Positions 37,210 through 46,423 of a DNA stretch of 64,000 bases are shown piece after piece. The DNA is taken from contig OZ007016.1 in NCBI GenBank assembly GCA_963931445.1, forward strand, positions 372,001-436,000. The letters run 5' to 3'. The notes under the pieces were generated by a model, which was not told the DNA's origin, did no database searches, and saw nothing but the letters and a program-made list of their open reading frames with translations. The DNA is from CALXVA01 sp944393025. GTDB lineage: Bacteria; Bacillota; Clostridia; TANB77; CAG-508. Every line of letters starts with the position of its first letter. Position 1 is the first letter of the stretch. Made by a program: the position numbers and the translations under genes.

Positions 37210-39075
37210 ATGAGAATATTAAAAGATTTTAAAGTTCCAAATTTTAAATTTCCTAAATTTAAAATGAAAGAATTATCAGAAATTGATGAAGTAAAAGTAG
37301 ATTATGATAAAGTAAAGAAAGTAGAAGAAAATCAAAAAAAGAAAGATTTAAAAAACTATGAATCAACATCTTTTGAAACAGTTAAAGAAATATTTATAAA
37401 TTCTTCTAAAGAATTCGCAGATAGAACATTTTTATTAGAAAAGTTTAATCCTAAAGAAAACTGGACAGAAATTACATATAATCAATTTAAAAATGAAGTA
37501 ATCGGATTAGGAACAGCATTAATAAGAAAACTTAATCTAAAAGATACTAGGGTTGTTATAATAGGTGAAAACACACATCATTGGTATGTATCATATATGA
37601 CAATGCTTTGTGGAGTAGGAATTGCTGTACCTGTAGATAAAGAATTACCAGAAAATGAAATAGAAAATGTTATAAAAAGAGCAAAAGCTTCTGCAGTAAT
37701 TTTTTCTACTAAAAAAGCAGAAACAATAAAAAAAGTTTCAGAAAATTTACCAGATGTTAAATATTTTATACAAATGAATTCTAATCAAGAGCTAGAAGGA
37801 AAATTTGTGGGACTAGATTACTTAATAGAAGAAGGAAAAGCATTAGTTAATAGTGGAGACAATAGCTTTATGTCTATAGAAATAGATCCAGATGAATTCA
37901 AAGTGTTAATTTTTACTTCTGGAACAACATCAAATGCAAAAGGTGTTATGTTATGTAATAGAAATTTGGCTCAAAATGTAAATGCTGCAACAGCATATGT
38001 AAAATTAACTCCAGAAGATAGATTAATGTCTATACTTCCATTACATCATACATATGAATCATCAATTGGTTTTTTATTACCTTTTGGAGTTGGATGCTCT
38101 ATAAGTGTATGTCAAGGACTAAAGCATATAGTATCAGATTTACAAGAAACAAAGCCAACAGCATTATTAACAGTTCCTTTACTTGTTGAAAATTTATACA
38201 GAAAAATTAATGCTAACATTAAAAAGAGTAAAAAAGATGGACTAGTGAATTCAATGATTCATGTTACAAATGCATTAAAAACAGTTGGTGTAGATATAAA
38301 GAGAAAAGTTTTTAACGAAATATATGAAAATTTAGGCGGAAGATTAAGGATTATAGTTTCTGCAGCAGCACCAATAGATGCTAAAATAGGAAAATGGGTA
38401 GAGGATATAGGTATACTATTCTTACAAGGATATGGTTTAACAGAAACAGCACCAATTGCAGCATTGACACCAGATTTTCAAACTAAAGTAGGCTCAGCAG
38501 GGAAAGCTGTAATAGATGCAAAACTTAGAATAGATAATCCAAATGAAAATGGAGAAGGAGAAGTATTAATAGCAAGTAAAACACTAATGCTTGGATATTA
38601 TGAAGATGAAGAAGCAACAAGGGAAGCAATTTTTGAAGAAGATGGAGAAAGATGGTTTCATTCAGGTGATGTAGGATATATGGATAATGATGGATTTTTA
38701 TATATAACAGGTAGAAGCAAAAATGTTATAGTTACTCAAAACGGAAAAAATATATATCCTGAAGAAATAGAACTAATGCTTTCAAAACATACAGAAATAA
38801 AAGAATGTATGGTTTATGGAAAAGAAGTAGAAGGTGAAAAAGAATTAATTATTACAGCTAGGGTTATTCCAAATTATGAAGTTATAGAAGAAAAATATGG
38901 AAAAGATTTATCTGAAGATGAAATATATAAAATAATTTGGGAGAGAATTAAAGAAGTAAATAAAGAATTAACTTCATATAAAGCTATTAAAAAGTTAGAA
39001 ATTAAACATGATGAATTTGTAAAAACAACAACAATGAAAATTAAAAGATTTGAAGAAATTAAAAAGAGTAAATAA
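37210..39075 (+). CDS. Long-chain acyl-CoA synthetase (AMP-binding enzyme)
   Basis: Activates fatty acids to acyl-AMP and then acyl-CoA. 621 residues. The N-terminal 60 residues are a Lys-rich amphipathic extension. Core motifs: A3 FTSGTTSNAKGVML near residue 236, A5 LQGYGLTETAPIAAL near 408, A7 WFHSGDVGYMDNDGF near 481, A8 GRSKNVIVTQNGKNIYPEEIE near 500 and the A10 catalytic Lys in TTTMKIKRFEE at the C-terminus. Paired with the TetR gene upstream. Ribosome site AGGAGTG. Confidence 0.92.
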   Translation: MRILKDFKVPNFKFPKFKMKELSEIDEVKVDYDKVKKVEENQKKKDLKNYESTSFETVKEIFINSSKEFADRTFLLEKFNPKENWTEITYNQFKNEVIGLGTALIRKLNLKDTRVVIIGENTHHWYVSYMTMLCGVGIAVPVDKELPENEIENVIKRAKASAVIFSTKKAETIKKVSENLPDVKYFIQMNSNQELEGKFVGLDYLIEEGKALVNSGDNSFMSIEIDPDEFKVLIFTSGTTSNAKGVMLCNRNLAQNVNAATAYVKLTPEDRLMSILPLHHTYESSIGFLLPFGVGCSISVCQGLKHIVSDLQETKPTALLTVPLLVENLYRKINANIKKSKKDGLVNSMIHVTNALKTVGVDIKRKVFNEIYENLGGRLRIIVSAAAPIDAKIGKWVEDIGILFLQGYGLTETAPIAALTPDFQTKVGSAGKAVIDAKLRIDNPNENGEGEVLIASKTLMLGYYEDEEATREAIFEEDGERWFHSGDVGYMDNDGFLYITGRSKNVIVTQNGKNIYPEEIELMLSKHTEIKECMVYGKEVEGEKELIITARVIPNYEVIEEKYGKDLSEDEIYKIIWERIKEVNKELTSYKAIKKLEIKHDEFVKTTTMKIKRFEEIKKSK

Positions 39076-39124
39076 AATTTATATATCCGTAAGAAAAAAA
39101 GACAAAAATTCTACAAAAAAATAC

Positions 39125-39153
39125 TTGACTTAAAGAAAAAGTTGTAATAAAAT
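39125..39153 (+). promoter_or_regulatory. Promoter of the 285-aa unknown gene
   Basis: TTGACT (39125-39130), 17-base spacer, TAAAAT (39148-39153). Inverted TCCGTAAG and CTTACGGA boxes flank this promoter at about 39087 and 39198. Confidence 0.6.
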
Positions 39154-39243
39154 GTTATTGAAAAGTAAAAAATCCTATAATAAAATTATAAATTTAACTT
39201 ACGGAAATAAGCGTTACATAGGATAAAGGAGGTTAGGTTTACA

Positions 39244-40101
39244 ATGTCTAGATCTGGCATAGTAAACGTGAGAATGGTAATCACGGAAGAAAAGATATTA
39301 TCAAATATTGATAAAGTTCAAAAATTAATAAATCCAAATAGCAAAAAACAAATAATACAATTAGATGATGATGCATATTTTAAAGATTTAATAGAATCTA
39401 TAAAAACATATTTAATAGAATATCCAAAAAAGAAAAATTTCCCTATAAGTGTATATAAAGCAGCTTATGGATTAGTTGAGTATGCAACAAATCAATTTGA
39501 AGAAAATACAAAAAAGATAGAAGGATTAATAAGACAAAGGGAAAAGAATATTTCATTAGCAGCTAGTTTAAAAGATGCATTATATGCAGTAGAAAATAAA
39601 TCAGAAGATTGGAAAGAAACTATAAAAAATTTATCATCTGATTTTTCAGAGGATATAATAGAAACTTTAGGATTAATTGGAAGAAGTAAATCTCAAACTT
39701 CTCAGAATTGTCAGGATGCAGTAAAATTAATTAATGCTAGAATAGGAAATTTAGAAACAAACTTGCATATAGAAATTGATATGGAAAGAATTGAAGATAG
39801 ATCAAAAGCATTAAGTTATATAGGTATTGAAGTAGCAGATGCATTAAAATTAATTCCTACTCCAGAAGAACCTGTAGAAAATATAGTTAATAATGAAGTA
39901 GAAGAAGTTTTAGAAACAATAAATCCAGAACAAGAAATAGAAAATCAACAATATTTAGAACAAACTAGAGTAGAAGTAAAACCTTCATTATGGCAAAAAA
40001 TTAAAAATAGTAAAGTAGTAAAAGCAATAAAATATATAATGAAGATTAAAGTAACTATAGAAATTCCAAATGCATTGCCAGAAGGAAGAGGAGAAAAATA
40101 A
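39244..40101 (+). CDS. Hypothetical helical protein, 285 aa
   Basis: A very strong ribosome site (AAAGGAGG) and its own promoter suggest good expression. Residues 1-200 are predicted mostly helical with coiled-coil-like heptads (NQFEENTKKIEGLIRQREKN). Residues 215-255 are acidic and proline-containing, and the end is basic and amphipathic (LWQKIKNSKVVKAIKYIMKIKVTIEIP), which could bind membrane or nucleic acid. No signal peptide and no motif I recognise. A terminator follows. Confidence 0.75.
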   Translation: MSRSGIVNVRMVITEEKILSNIDKVQKLINPNSKKQIIQLDDDAYFKDLIESIKTYLIEYPKKKNFPISVYKAAYGLVEYATNQFEENTKKIEGLIRQREKNISLAASLKDALYAVENKSEDWKETIKNLSSDFSEDIIETLGLIGRSKSQTSQNCQDAVKLINARIGNLETNLHIEIDMERIEDRSKALSYIGIEVADALKLIPTPEEPVENIVNNEVEEVLETINPEQEIENQQYLEQTRVEVKPSLWQKIKNSKVVKAIKYIMKIKVTIEIPNALPEGRGEK

Positions 40102-40117
40102 TAAATTTATGGTAACC

Positions 40118-40153
40118 AAAAAAGATGACAAATTTATGATGTCATCTTTTTTT
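40118..40153. terminator. Bidirectional terminator
   Basis: AAAAAAGATGACA pairs with TGTCATCTTTTTTT, between convergent genes, so it can serve both. Confidence 0.85.
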
Positions 40154-40157
40154 GATA

Positions 40158-40352
40158 TTATTCTGAATCAGAAAATAATAATTTAATTGCCCATAAACCA
40201 GAAATACCTACTAGTGCATATATTATTCTACTAAGTATAGACATTGTTCCGAATATAGTATCAACTAAATTAAAATTAAAAAATCCAATTAATCCCCAAT
40301 TAATAGCACCTATAATTATTAATATAAGAGCTATTTTATCAACTATTTTCAT
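40158..40352 (-). CDS. DUF378 small membrane protein (YuzA-like)
   Basis: 64 residues with two membrane helices: DKIALILIIIGAINWGLIGFF and LSRIIYALVGISGLWAI. The INWGLIG motif and overall length are diagnostic of the DUF378 family, whose function is unknown. GGAGGTTTTT precedes the ATG. It has ATA TTC GGA ACA, a normal NNC GGA junction, not a frame break. Confidence 0.88.
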   Translation of the reverse strand: MKIVDKIALILIIIGAINWGLIGFFNFNLVDTIFGTMSILSRIIYALVGISGLWAIKLLFSDSE

Positions 40353-40486
40353 AAAAACCTCCGTTCCAATTATATATGTGTTTTAATAATTTTAATTAAA
40401 ACTTTTATCTATAAATTAGTGTATTCAAAAAATAAAAAAATATTCAAAATTTTTTTATTGTATATGAAAAATAGACTAGGTTTTAT

Positions 40487-40558
40487 CTATTGACCTTGTA
40501 ATATTTTTATTGTTGCTTCTGTTAATTTTTCCTTGTTATTTTTTCTACTAATCATCAT
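40487..40558 (-). CDS. Possible 23-aa peptide
   Basis: A tiny frame beginning MMISRKNNKEKLTEA behind GAGGTGAGTT. The ribosome site is good but length is minimal, and it could be a decayed remnant. The rest of the 40353-40657 gap holds only AT-rich sequence. Confidence 0.25.
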   Translation of the reverse strand: MMISRKNNKEKLTEATIKILQGQ

Positions 40559-40657
40559 AACTCACCTCTACAAATAAATTTTTCTAATAATATTTTACTA
40601 GTGATATTTTTGTAGGTAAGTTATTCATATATAAAAATAGCTCACTTGAATAGTGAA

Positions 40658-41026
40658 CTATATAGAATTTTGGGCTTTTACTAAAATTTCTCTTAATTTA
40701 TCTGTATCTGATGAAATATCTACTGTGTTAGTTTTTAAATTTATTTTAAAATAACCATCTCCATAATTATTTTTAGTGTATGTATCTTCTGCATAAAAGT
40801 AAATGTATATCATATTACCTGATATTTTTTCATCATATTTCCAATTAATATTTTTATCTGTTATCTGAACTTGTACTGTTAATGCACTTTTATAACTAGT
40901 AATCATGCTACTTATCTGTGACTTATTTTTAATCCCATTTTGTATTGATATTGCTATTATTGCTATCACTACTGTAATTACTAATGCTATTAGAATATCT
41001 TTCATTTTCAATGTCTTTTTTTCCAT
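40658..41026 (-). CDS. Membrane-anchored hypothetical protein, 122 aa
   Basis: One N-terminal helix (ILIALVITVVIAIIAISI) and a small extracytoplasmic domain ending VDISSDTDKLREILVKAQNSI. It is the last gene of a four-gene minus-strand cluster of small membrane proteins, 10 bases after the preceding stop. No family recognised. Confidence 0.7.
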   Translation of the reverse strand: MEKKTLKMKDILIALVITVVIAIIAISIQNGIKNKSQISSMITSYKSALTVQVQITDKNINWKYDEKISGNMIYIYFYAEDTYTKNNYGDGYFKINLKTNTVDISSDTDKLREILVKAQNSI

Positions 41027-41036
41027 TTTTATACAC

Positions 41037-41681
41037 CTAAACTTTCATTTTTGTTACTAAAACACCATTTGTGAACCCCATTACAACTGTTGTCATACCA
41101 CTATTGGGAGCTGGTTCCCAACTGTATGACTTAGAACCATATGAGTCCTCTGTTATTAAATTCCCTTCACCACCAATTATTTCTACAACTTGCTGATATG
41201 TCATACATGTTTGAACTTTATTAAATTCATCTAGTGTAATATATTTATTGTTTGTAGTAATATTTTGTTCTTTTTTCTTATTGTATTCTTTGGTAACAGC
41301 ATATATATTTGTGTCTTTTTCCACTTCTCCTGTTGGTCCAAATTGTTCTTCTATAATTTCATTATTATCACCATTACTATTTAATCTCAAATTTAATCCT
41401 AAATCTTCTGTAATCTCTTTTGCTTCTTCTACTGTCATACCTATTAAATTTGGCACTTCAACTGTTTTTGGAATATACAAATATATGACTATAATTAAGG
41501 CTAATATGACAAATATGCCTACAATATAACTAAATTTAATCTTGATAGGGGAATTACTTTGTTTATTATTATCTTTTGTATCATTTAAAATTTTGCTCTT
41601 TTCAATTTCAAATTCCTCATTTGTAATTATTTTATTTTCTTTTAATTTTTGTAGCTTTTCTAAATCTTCAATTTTTCCCAT
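41037..41681 (-). CDS. SHOCT - membrane helix - PASTA - SmpA/DUF3862-like protein
   Basis: 214 residues in a modular chain. Residues 1-33 are a SHOCT motif (KIEDLEKLQKLKENKIITNEEFEIEKSKIL). A membrane helix spans about 50-70 (YIVGIFVILALIIVIYLYI). Then a PASTA-type domain (VEVPNLIGMTVEEAKEITEDLGLNL as VPNLIGMTVEEA plus following helix) and a C-terminal lipoprotein-like fold with YITLDEFNKVQTCMTYQQVVEIIG and a Trp-rich end, as in SmpA/DUF3862 proteins. Ribosome site AGAGG. PASTA domains usually bind peptidoglycan, hinting at wall sensing. Confidence 0.75.
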   Translation of the reverse strand: MGKIEDLEKLQKLKENKIITNEEFEIEKSKILNDTKDNNKQSNSPIKIKFSYIVGIFVILALIIVIYLYIPKTVEVPNLIGMTVEEAKEITEDLGLNLRLNSNGDNNEIIEEQFGPTGEVEKDTNIYAVTKEYNKKKEQNITTNNKYITLDEFNKVQTCMTYQQVVEIIGGEGNLITEDSYGSKSYSWEPAPNSGMTTVVMGFTNGVLVTKMKV

Positions 41682-41695
41682 ATACAAAAACCTCT

Positions 41696-42112
41696 TTAAT
41701 TTAACAACTTTTGTTTTTCTTTCTCAAATTCTTCATCTGTCAAAATTCCTTTAATTTTTAAATTCTGCAATTTTTCTATTTCATCATATTTATTATTTTT
41801 GGTTATATTTGCTGAATTTACTGCTGTTTCTTCTTTTAATGCACATACTACAATAAATCCTATAACTCCTAAACATAATCCCCAAATGTAACCACTTTCT
41901 ATTCCTTTTTTTATTCCAACTAACCTACTTAAATATGCAAATATTATTGTATATATTAAAAAAATTAAAATGCCTAATGCAATATCTCCGAATACATAAT
42001 TTTCTCCTGCGCTATTGTCTAAATATAATAATTCAAAAAATTTAATCATAAATAAGACAATAGTAATTGCTGATAATATTAAATTTGTCTTTGTAAATAC
42101 TTTATTTTCCAT
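41696..42112 (-). CDS. Multi-span membrane protein with C-terminal SHOCT motif
   Basis: 138 residues, about three membrane helices (NLILSAITIVLFMIKFFELL, ALGILIFLIYTIIFAYL, YIWGLCLGVIGFIVVCAL) followed by a C-terminal SHOCT motif (DEIEKLQNLKIKGILTDEEFEKEKQKLL). SHOCT tails are thought to mediate oligomerisation. Upstream AAAGGAAC serves as ribosome site. Middle gene of the SHOCT cluster; function unknown. Confidence 0.75.
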   Translation of the reverse strand: MENKVFTKTNLILSAITIVLFMIKFFELLYLDNSAGENYVFGDIALGILIFLIYTIIFAYLSRLVGIKKGIESGYIWGLCLGVIGFIVVCALKEETAVNSANITKNNKYDEIEKLQNLKIKGILTDEEFEKEKQKLLN

Positions 42113-42132
42113 AGTTTTTGTTCCTTTCCTAA

Positions 42133-42537
42133 TTAAAAATATAAATTAAAGTATGTTAAAAAATTAGATATTGAAGGCAATAGCAATATTAGTGCTATTA
42201 CACTTAATCCTATTCCTAATGTTTCTTTAATGCTTTTTCCTACTACTTGCTTTTTTGCTCTGATATTTATTAGTAAAGCTATAACACTTAAAGCTGTAAC
42301 TAAGAATAAGTCTATTAGAAAAATACCTAAATGTATGTAGAAAGATACAAAAACTAAAATAATTGAATATATACTAAGTATAATTCCTATTATATCTAGT
42401 CTGACTGTATTTCTATTTATGCTATTTACATTTGCTGAAATTAGTATCTTTTGTTTCTCTTGGTCAAATTCTTTACTAGTTATTGTTCCATTTTCTCTAA
42501 GACTATTTAATCTTTCTAAATCATCTAATTTGCTCAT
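42133..42537 (-). CDS. N-terminal SHOCT membrane protein
   Basis: 134 residues starting MSKLDDLERLNSLRENGTI behind a G-rich ribosome site (AAAGGGGG); earlier in-frame codons lack similarity. The SHOCT motif is at residues 3-32, followed by three hydrophobic segments (IIGIILSIYSIILVFVSFYI and later helices). First gene of the cluster at 42537-40658; an ISL3-family element lies 150 bases upstream and may have displaced or altered its promoter. Confidence 0.72.
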   Translation of the reverse strand: MSKLDDLERLNSLRENGTITSKEFDQEKQKILISANVNSINRNTVRLDIIGIILSIYSIILVFVSFYIHLGIFLIDLFLVTALSVIALLINIRAKKQVVGKSIKETLGIGLSVIALILLLPSISNFLTYFNLYF

Positions 42538-42685
42538 AAAAAATCCCCCTTTCATTTGTGTAAATAATTTTACATTATCTAAGAGGAATATATCATTAAA
42601 TGAAATACTTTTCAAGTACCACTCTAAAAGTAATACTTATTTTTATATAAGAAATATAATAATAAATAGTAGAGCTTTTTATTCT

Positions 42686-44175
42686 GGTTCTATAATAAAT
42701 GTTGGGGTGGTTAATAAAACTACTTCAACATTTTTATTATTTTTAAAAAAATAATGCACTTATCTAAAATACCTGATAAAATGTAATTGCAACCAAACAT
42801 TTAAAGGAGGTATTGATAAGTGCAAACTAATTGTATCAAAAATTTATTAGATTTAAAAGATGTTATGATAAAAAATATTAAAAATTTAAAGGATAAGGTT
42901 GAAATATTTATTGAATTACCTGTAAAAGAACATATCTGCCCTTGCTGTGGTAGATTTACTTCTAAAGTTCATGATTATTATTCTCAAACTATTAAAGACA
43001 TTCCTATATACTTTAAACCAACCAATTTAATTTATCATAAACGCAGATATGAATGTAAAAATTGTGGCAAGTCTTTCTTTGAAGATAATTCTATTATCTC
43101 TAAATATCAGCGTAGAACTACTAGACTTACTGGTTTTGTTGTTGATAGACTTCGTAATTTAACATCTCAATCTGATGTTTCTAAACAGACTAATGTATCA
43201 ACTAGTGTCATTTCTAAAATGTTACCTTATCTTGCTGTTACTAATTCTACATTACCTAAAGTTCTTTGTATTGATGAATTTAAAGGTAATACTGGTAACT
43301 ACAAGTATCAAGTTGCCTTAATTAATGGTGAAACTCACGATGTAGTTGATATTCTTGAATGTAGACAAAAACACTCCCTTTGTGAATATTTTAAAAAGTT
43401 CCCTCAAGAACAACTTGATAATGTTAAATTTTTTGTTACTGATTTATGGGAAACTTACAAGGATATTGCTTTTACTTATTTTAGAAAAGCTAAAATTATT
43501 GCTGATCATTTTCATTTTTCTAGATATGCTTGTAATGCTGTTAATGATATTAGAATTGCTGTACAAAAAAATTTACCTAAAGATGAAAGAAAATATTTTA
43601 AACATTCTAGAAAATTACTTTTATCTAGACAATCTAATTTAAAAACTGATGAGCAAAAAGATGAACTTTCATACATTCTTATTAACTATTCTGAAGATTT
43701 GCGTATTGCATACAGAGAAAAAGAAGCTTTACTTGATATTATTCACTCTACTGATTCTTTTGAAACAAAATCTAAATCCTTTAGTGAATGGGTTAAGAGA
43801 AATTTAGAATCACCAATATCTCAACTACAAGAATGTGCCAAAACTCATCAACATTGGTATACTGAAATCAAAAATTCATTAAATGTTCCTTATTCTAATG
43901 GTGCTACTGAAGGTTTTAACAACAAAATTAAAGTATTAAAAAGAGTATCTTTTGGTATGAGAAGTTTTAAGAATTTTAAAGCTAGAATTTTATTATTGAA
44001 TAGATAAATTATTTTTAATTAAATATACATATATTACCAATTATATTGATTGGTTTTTTAATCATACTTAAAATTACATATTTATCACTTATTTTAGATA
44101 TATTTTTAAAAAAGCCTAAAAAAACTGAGGCAGAAAACTTTTAAAGTTTTCCACCCCAACTATTGACATTCAGCC
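42686..44175 (+). mobile_element. ISL3-family insertion sequence, about 1.49 kb
   Basis: The transposase gene is flanked by imperfect inverted ends: left GGTTCTATAATAAATGTTGG continuing GGTGG, right (reverse complement) GGCTGAATGTCAATAGTTGG continuing GGTGG. The shared TGTTGGGGTGG/AGTTGGGGTGG inner part is characteristic of ISL3 ends. I could not confirm an exact target duplication. The element is intact and separates the SHOCT cluster from two tRNA genes. Confidence 0.8.
42820..44007 (+). CDS. ISL3-family transposase
   Basis: 395 residues starting at GTG behind AAAGGAGG. N-terminal zinc-ribbon: CPCCGRF near residue 40 and CKNCGKSFF near 78. The HTH (VSKQTNVSTSVISKML) follows, then the DDE domain with Asp in LCIDEFKG near 150, Asp in FFVTDLWETY near 205 and Glu in NGATEGFNNKIKVLKR near 365. 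Length and order match ISL3 enzymes. Codon use is more T-rich than neighbouring genes, consistent with separate origin. Full length and probably active. Confidence 0.93.
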   Translation: MQTNCIKNLLDLKDVMIKNIKNLKDKVEIFIELPVKEHICPCCGRFTSKVHDYYSQTIKDIPIYFKPTNLIYHKRRYECKNCGKSFFEDNSIISKYQRRTTRLTGFVVDRLRNLTSQSDVSKQTNVSTSVISKMLPYLAVTNSTLPKVLCIDEFKGNTGNYKYQVALINGETHDVVDILECRQKHSLCEYFKKFPQEQLDNVKFFVTDLWETYKDIAFTYFRKAKIIADHFHFSRYACNAVNDIRIAVQKNLPKDERKYFKHSRKLLLSRQSNLKTDEQKDELSYILINYSEDLRIAYREKEALLDIIHSTDSFETKSKSFSEWVKRNLESPISQLQECAKTHQHWYTEIKNSLNVPYSNGATEGFNNKIKVLKRVSFGMRSFKNFKARILLLNR

Positions 44176-44258
44176 CTTATTTTTCCTTCTTTCTTTGGAA
44201 TAGGTACTGATATTGCAAAACCTCCAACAAAGAAATAAAGGTTCTTATTTGTTTTGTT

Positions 44259-44344
44259 TGGTGGGCAGGGATGGATTCGAACCATCGTACTCGAATGAGA
44301 ACAGATTTACAGTCTGCCGCCTTTAGCCACTCGGCCACCTACCC
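44259..44344 (-). tRNA. tRNA-Tyr (anticodon GTA)
   Basis: Acceptor arms GGGTAGG / CCTGCCC pair (one G-T), anticodon loop CTGTAAA reads GTA, a long class II variable arm follows, the T-arm contains GGTTCGAATCC, and CCA is encoded. About 86 bases with CCA. Confidence 0.95.
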
Positions 44345-44387
44345 AAAAATGCAAAAATATTAAATAGAAAAATCTATTTAATAAAAA

Positions 44388-44464
44388 TGGTGCGCCCTCA
44401 AGGATTCGAACCTTGGACCTACCGGTTATGAGCCGGTTGCTCTAACCAACTGAGCTAAGGGCGC
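44388..44464 (-). tRNA. tRNA with CAT anticodon (elongator Met or lysidine Ile2)
   Basis: Acceptor GCGCCCT / AGGGCGC, D-arm AGCTCAGTTGGTTAGAGC, anticodon stem ACCGG/CCGGT with loop CTCATAA, T-loop GGTTCGAATCC, encoded CCA. The loop fits both elongator tRNA-Met and tRNA-Ile(CAU), so the isoacceptor is left open. Confidence 0.92.
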
Positions 44465-44667
44465 ATCTTAAGCACAATAAAAAGTATAATGCATTTTTTT
44501 ATATATGTCAATACTTTTTTGAAAAAAAATAAAAAAATGTGAATTATCATTTAGACATATACAAAATTAATAAAAAATGAAATAAGTCTGGGAATATAAT
44601 AACAATTTGTGAGATATAAAATATATTGATTTCACAGAAAATTCACAAATAAAATTAGCAATATGTA

Positions 44668-44696
44668 TTGACAATTGCTAAAAATGGTTATAATAT
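44668..44696 (+). promoter_or_regulatory. hrcA operon promoter
   Basis: TTGACA (44668-44673), 17-base spacer, TAATAT (44691-44696), immediately followed by the CIRCE operator. Confidence 0.75.
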
Positions 44697-44705
44697 ATAT
44701 AAAGT

Positions 44706-44732
44706 TTAGCACTCACGAACAATAAGTGCTAA
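44706..44732 (+). promoter_or_regulatory. CIRCE operator
   Basis: TTAGCACTC, nine bases, AAGTGCTAA: the HrcA-binding inverted repeat with one mismatch (A for G) in the right arm. It lies 13 bases before hrcA, so the heat-shock operon is autoregulated. Confidence 0.95.
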
Positions 44733-44745
44733 AAGAAGGTGTATA

Positions 44746-45747
44746 ATGGAAAATAGAAAAAAGAAAATACTACAAGCAATAATAGAAGAATATATAAATA
44801 CAGCAGAGCCTGTTAGTTCAGGAAGTATTGCAGAAAAATATGAATTAAATTTAAGTAGTGCAACTATTAGAAATGAAATGGCAAATTTAGAAAAAGTAGG
44901 TTATATAGAAAAAACTCATACATCTAGTGGAAGAATACCTTCAGAAAAAGGATATAGACTTTATGTAGATGAATTAATAAATGATAAAAATATAAGTTTG
45001 TCAGAAATAAAGTATATTCAATCAAAATTAATGGCAAGAATAAATGAAATAGAAGATTTAACTAAAATAGCAACAACAACAATATCAGAAATTACACATT
45101 ATACCACTTTAGCAATAGGACCTAAAACACAGATGCAAAATATACAAGAAATTAAATTTGTATCTTTAGGAAGCAATATATTAATGGCTGTTATATTAAC
45201 TGATACTGGTATTATAAAAGAATCTATAATTAAGTTTAATCAAAATATTAATGAAGAACAGGTGGAAATATTAAACTTTATTTTTAATAATAAACTAAAA
45301 GGTAAACCGTTAGAAGCAATAGATAAGCCACTAGAAGAATATATTTTTTCTCAAATGAATTATAGTTTAGAGATAATAAAAATTATTATTAATCAGTTAA
45401 ATAAAGCCATAAATGAAGAAGAAAAAATATATTTAGAAGGTGCAAATAAATCTTTTGATTTACCAGAATTTAAAAGCTTAGAAGTAGCTAAAAATTTTAT
45501 TAATGTAATTGATCAGAAAGATATTGTTACAGATTTGTTAAATACAGGATTTGCTAATGACATAAATGTATATATAGGTAACGAAAATGAAAATGAGAAA
45601 TTAAAGGATTTTAGCATAGTTACATTTAAACATAAATATAAGAATAAGGAATTAGGTACTATAGGAATTATTGGTCCAACAAGAATGGATTATTCAAAAG
45701 TTATTTCTGTTATGAAGTATATTAGTAAGAAGCTTAATGGCGAATGA
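44746..45747 (+). CDS. hrcA: Heat-inducible transcription repressor HrcA
   Basis: Represses class I heat-shock genes by binding CIRCE, which is present just upstream. 333 residues. The N-terminal winged helix is canonical: KKKILQAIIEEYINTAEPVSS then SSATIRNEMANLEKVGYIEKTHTSSGRIPSEKGYR at about residues 5-68. The C-terminal GAF-like/dimerisation region ends LGTIGIIGPTRMDYSKVISVMKYISKKL. First gene of hrcA-grpE-dnaK-dnaJ. Confidence 0.96.
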   Translation: MENRKKKILQAIIEEYINTAEPVSSGSIAEKYELNLSSATIRNEMANLEKVGYIEKTHTSSGRIPSEKGYRLYVDELINDKNISLSEIKYIQSKLMARINEIEDLTKIATTTISEITHYTTLAIGPKTQMQNIQEIKFVSLGSNILMAVILTDTGIIKESIIKFNQNINEEQVEILNFIFNNKLKGKPLEAIDKPLEEYIFSQMNYSLEIIKIIINQLNKAINEEEKIYLEGANKSFDLPEFKSLEVAKNFINVIDQKDIVTDLLNTGFANDINVYIGNENENEKLKDFSIVTFKHKYKNKELGTIGIIGPTRMDYSKVISVMKYISKKLNGE

Positions 45748-45748
45748 T

Positions 45749-45874
45749 TAATTTAAAAATAATTAGCATTTGGCGTTGTTGCTACGAATTTTAAATTTAA
45801 TCAATGTACAAAAAGTACACCTCATAAATTTAAAATTCTTGCGCCTAGCCAAATATCAAATTCTTTTTAAATTA
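45749..45874 (+). repeat. Nested palindromic repeat, copy B (hrcA-grpE gap)
   Basis: Begins one base after the hrcA stop. Core TCAATGTACAAAAAGTACA then CCTCATAAATTT; inner hairpin TGTAC/GTACA perfect; outer arms AATTTTAAATTTA / TAAATTTAAAATT and ATTTGGCG / CGCCTAGCCAAAT. Transcribed within the heat-shock mRNA. Confidence 0.8.
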
Positions 45875-45913
45875 AAAAATATTCTTGAGAAAATAAATAG
45901 AAAGGAAGGCTAT

Positions 45914-46423
45914 ATGATGGAAGAAAATAAAGAAATAAAACAGGAAGAAAATATCAATAAAGCAGATGAAATAATAGAATTAAAAAAGCAAATTGAGTCA
46001 CAAAAGGTTCAATTAGAAGAAACAGAAGACAGATTAAAAAGAGTTGCGGCAGAATTTGATAATTATAAAAAAAGAAATATTAAAGAAAGAGATGGAATGT
46101 ATAATTCTTTAGTATCTGATATAGTATCAAATTTTTTACCAGTAATAGACAATTTAGAAAAAGCTGTTACAGCAGAAACAAAAGATGAAGAATACAAAAG
46201 GGGAATAGAACTTGTACTAAAACAGTTTAAAGATGTTCTAAATTCTAGAGGTGTAATAGAAATAGAAACAATAGGAAAAACATTTGATCCAGAATTACAT
46301 GAGGCAGTAAGTAGTATTCAAGATGATACAAAAGGCGAAAAAGAAATAGTACAAGAATATAGAAAAGGTTATAAAATTGGTGATAGGGTTATTCGACATT
46401 CTATGGTAGTTGTCGCAAATTAG
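45914..46423 (+). CDS. grpE: Nucleotide exchange factor GrpE
   Basis: Exchange factor for DnaK, 169 residues from MMEENKEI, behind GAAAGGAAGG. A longer in-frame extension upstream only translates the palindromic repeat and is rejected. The N-terminal half is a long coiled coil (ELKKQIESQKVQLEETEDRLKRVAAEFDNYKKR) and the C-terminal beta domain carries the signature FDPELHEAVSSIQDD and GYKIGDRVIRHSMVVVA. Confidence 0.95.
   Translation: MMEENKEIKQEENINKADEIIELKKQIESQKVQLEETEDRLKRVAAEFDNYKKRNIKERDGMYNSLVSDIVSNFLPVIDNLEKAVTAETKDEEYKRGIELVLKQFKDVLNSRGVIEIETIGKTFDPELHEAVSSIQDDTKGEKEIVQEYRKGYKIGDRVIRHSMVVVAN

Noticed and set aside
42675..44185. An 8-bp target duplication for the ISL3 element
   Set aside because: The bases flanking the inverted ends (TTTATTCT and CTTATTTT) are similar but not identical, so I do not claim a duplication.
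45770..45913. An N-terminal extension of GrpE reading from 45770
   Set aside because: It merely translates palindromic repeat copy B; a proper ribosome site and the family start are at 45914.
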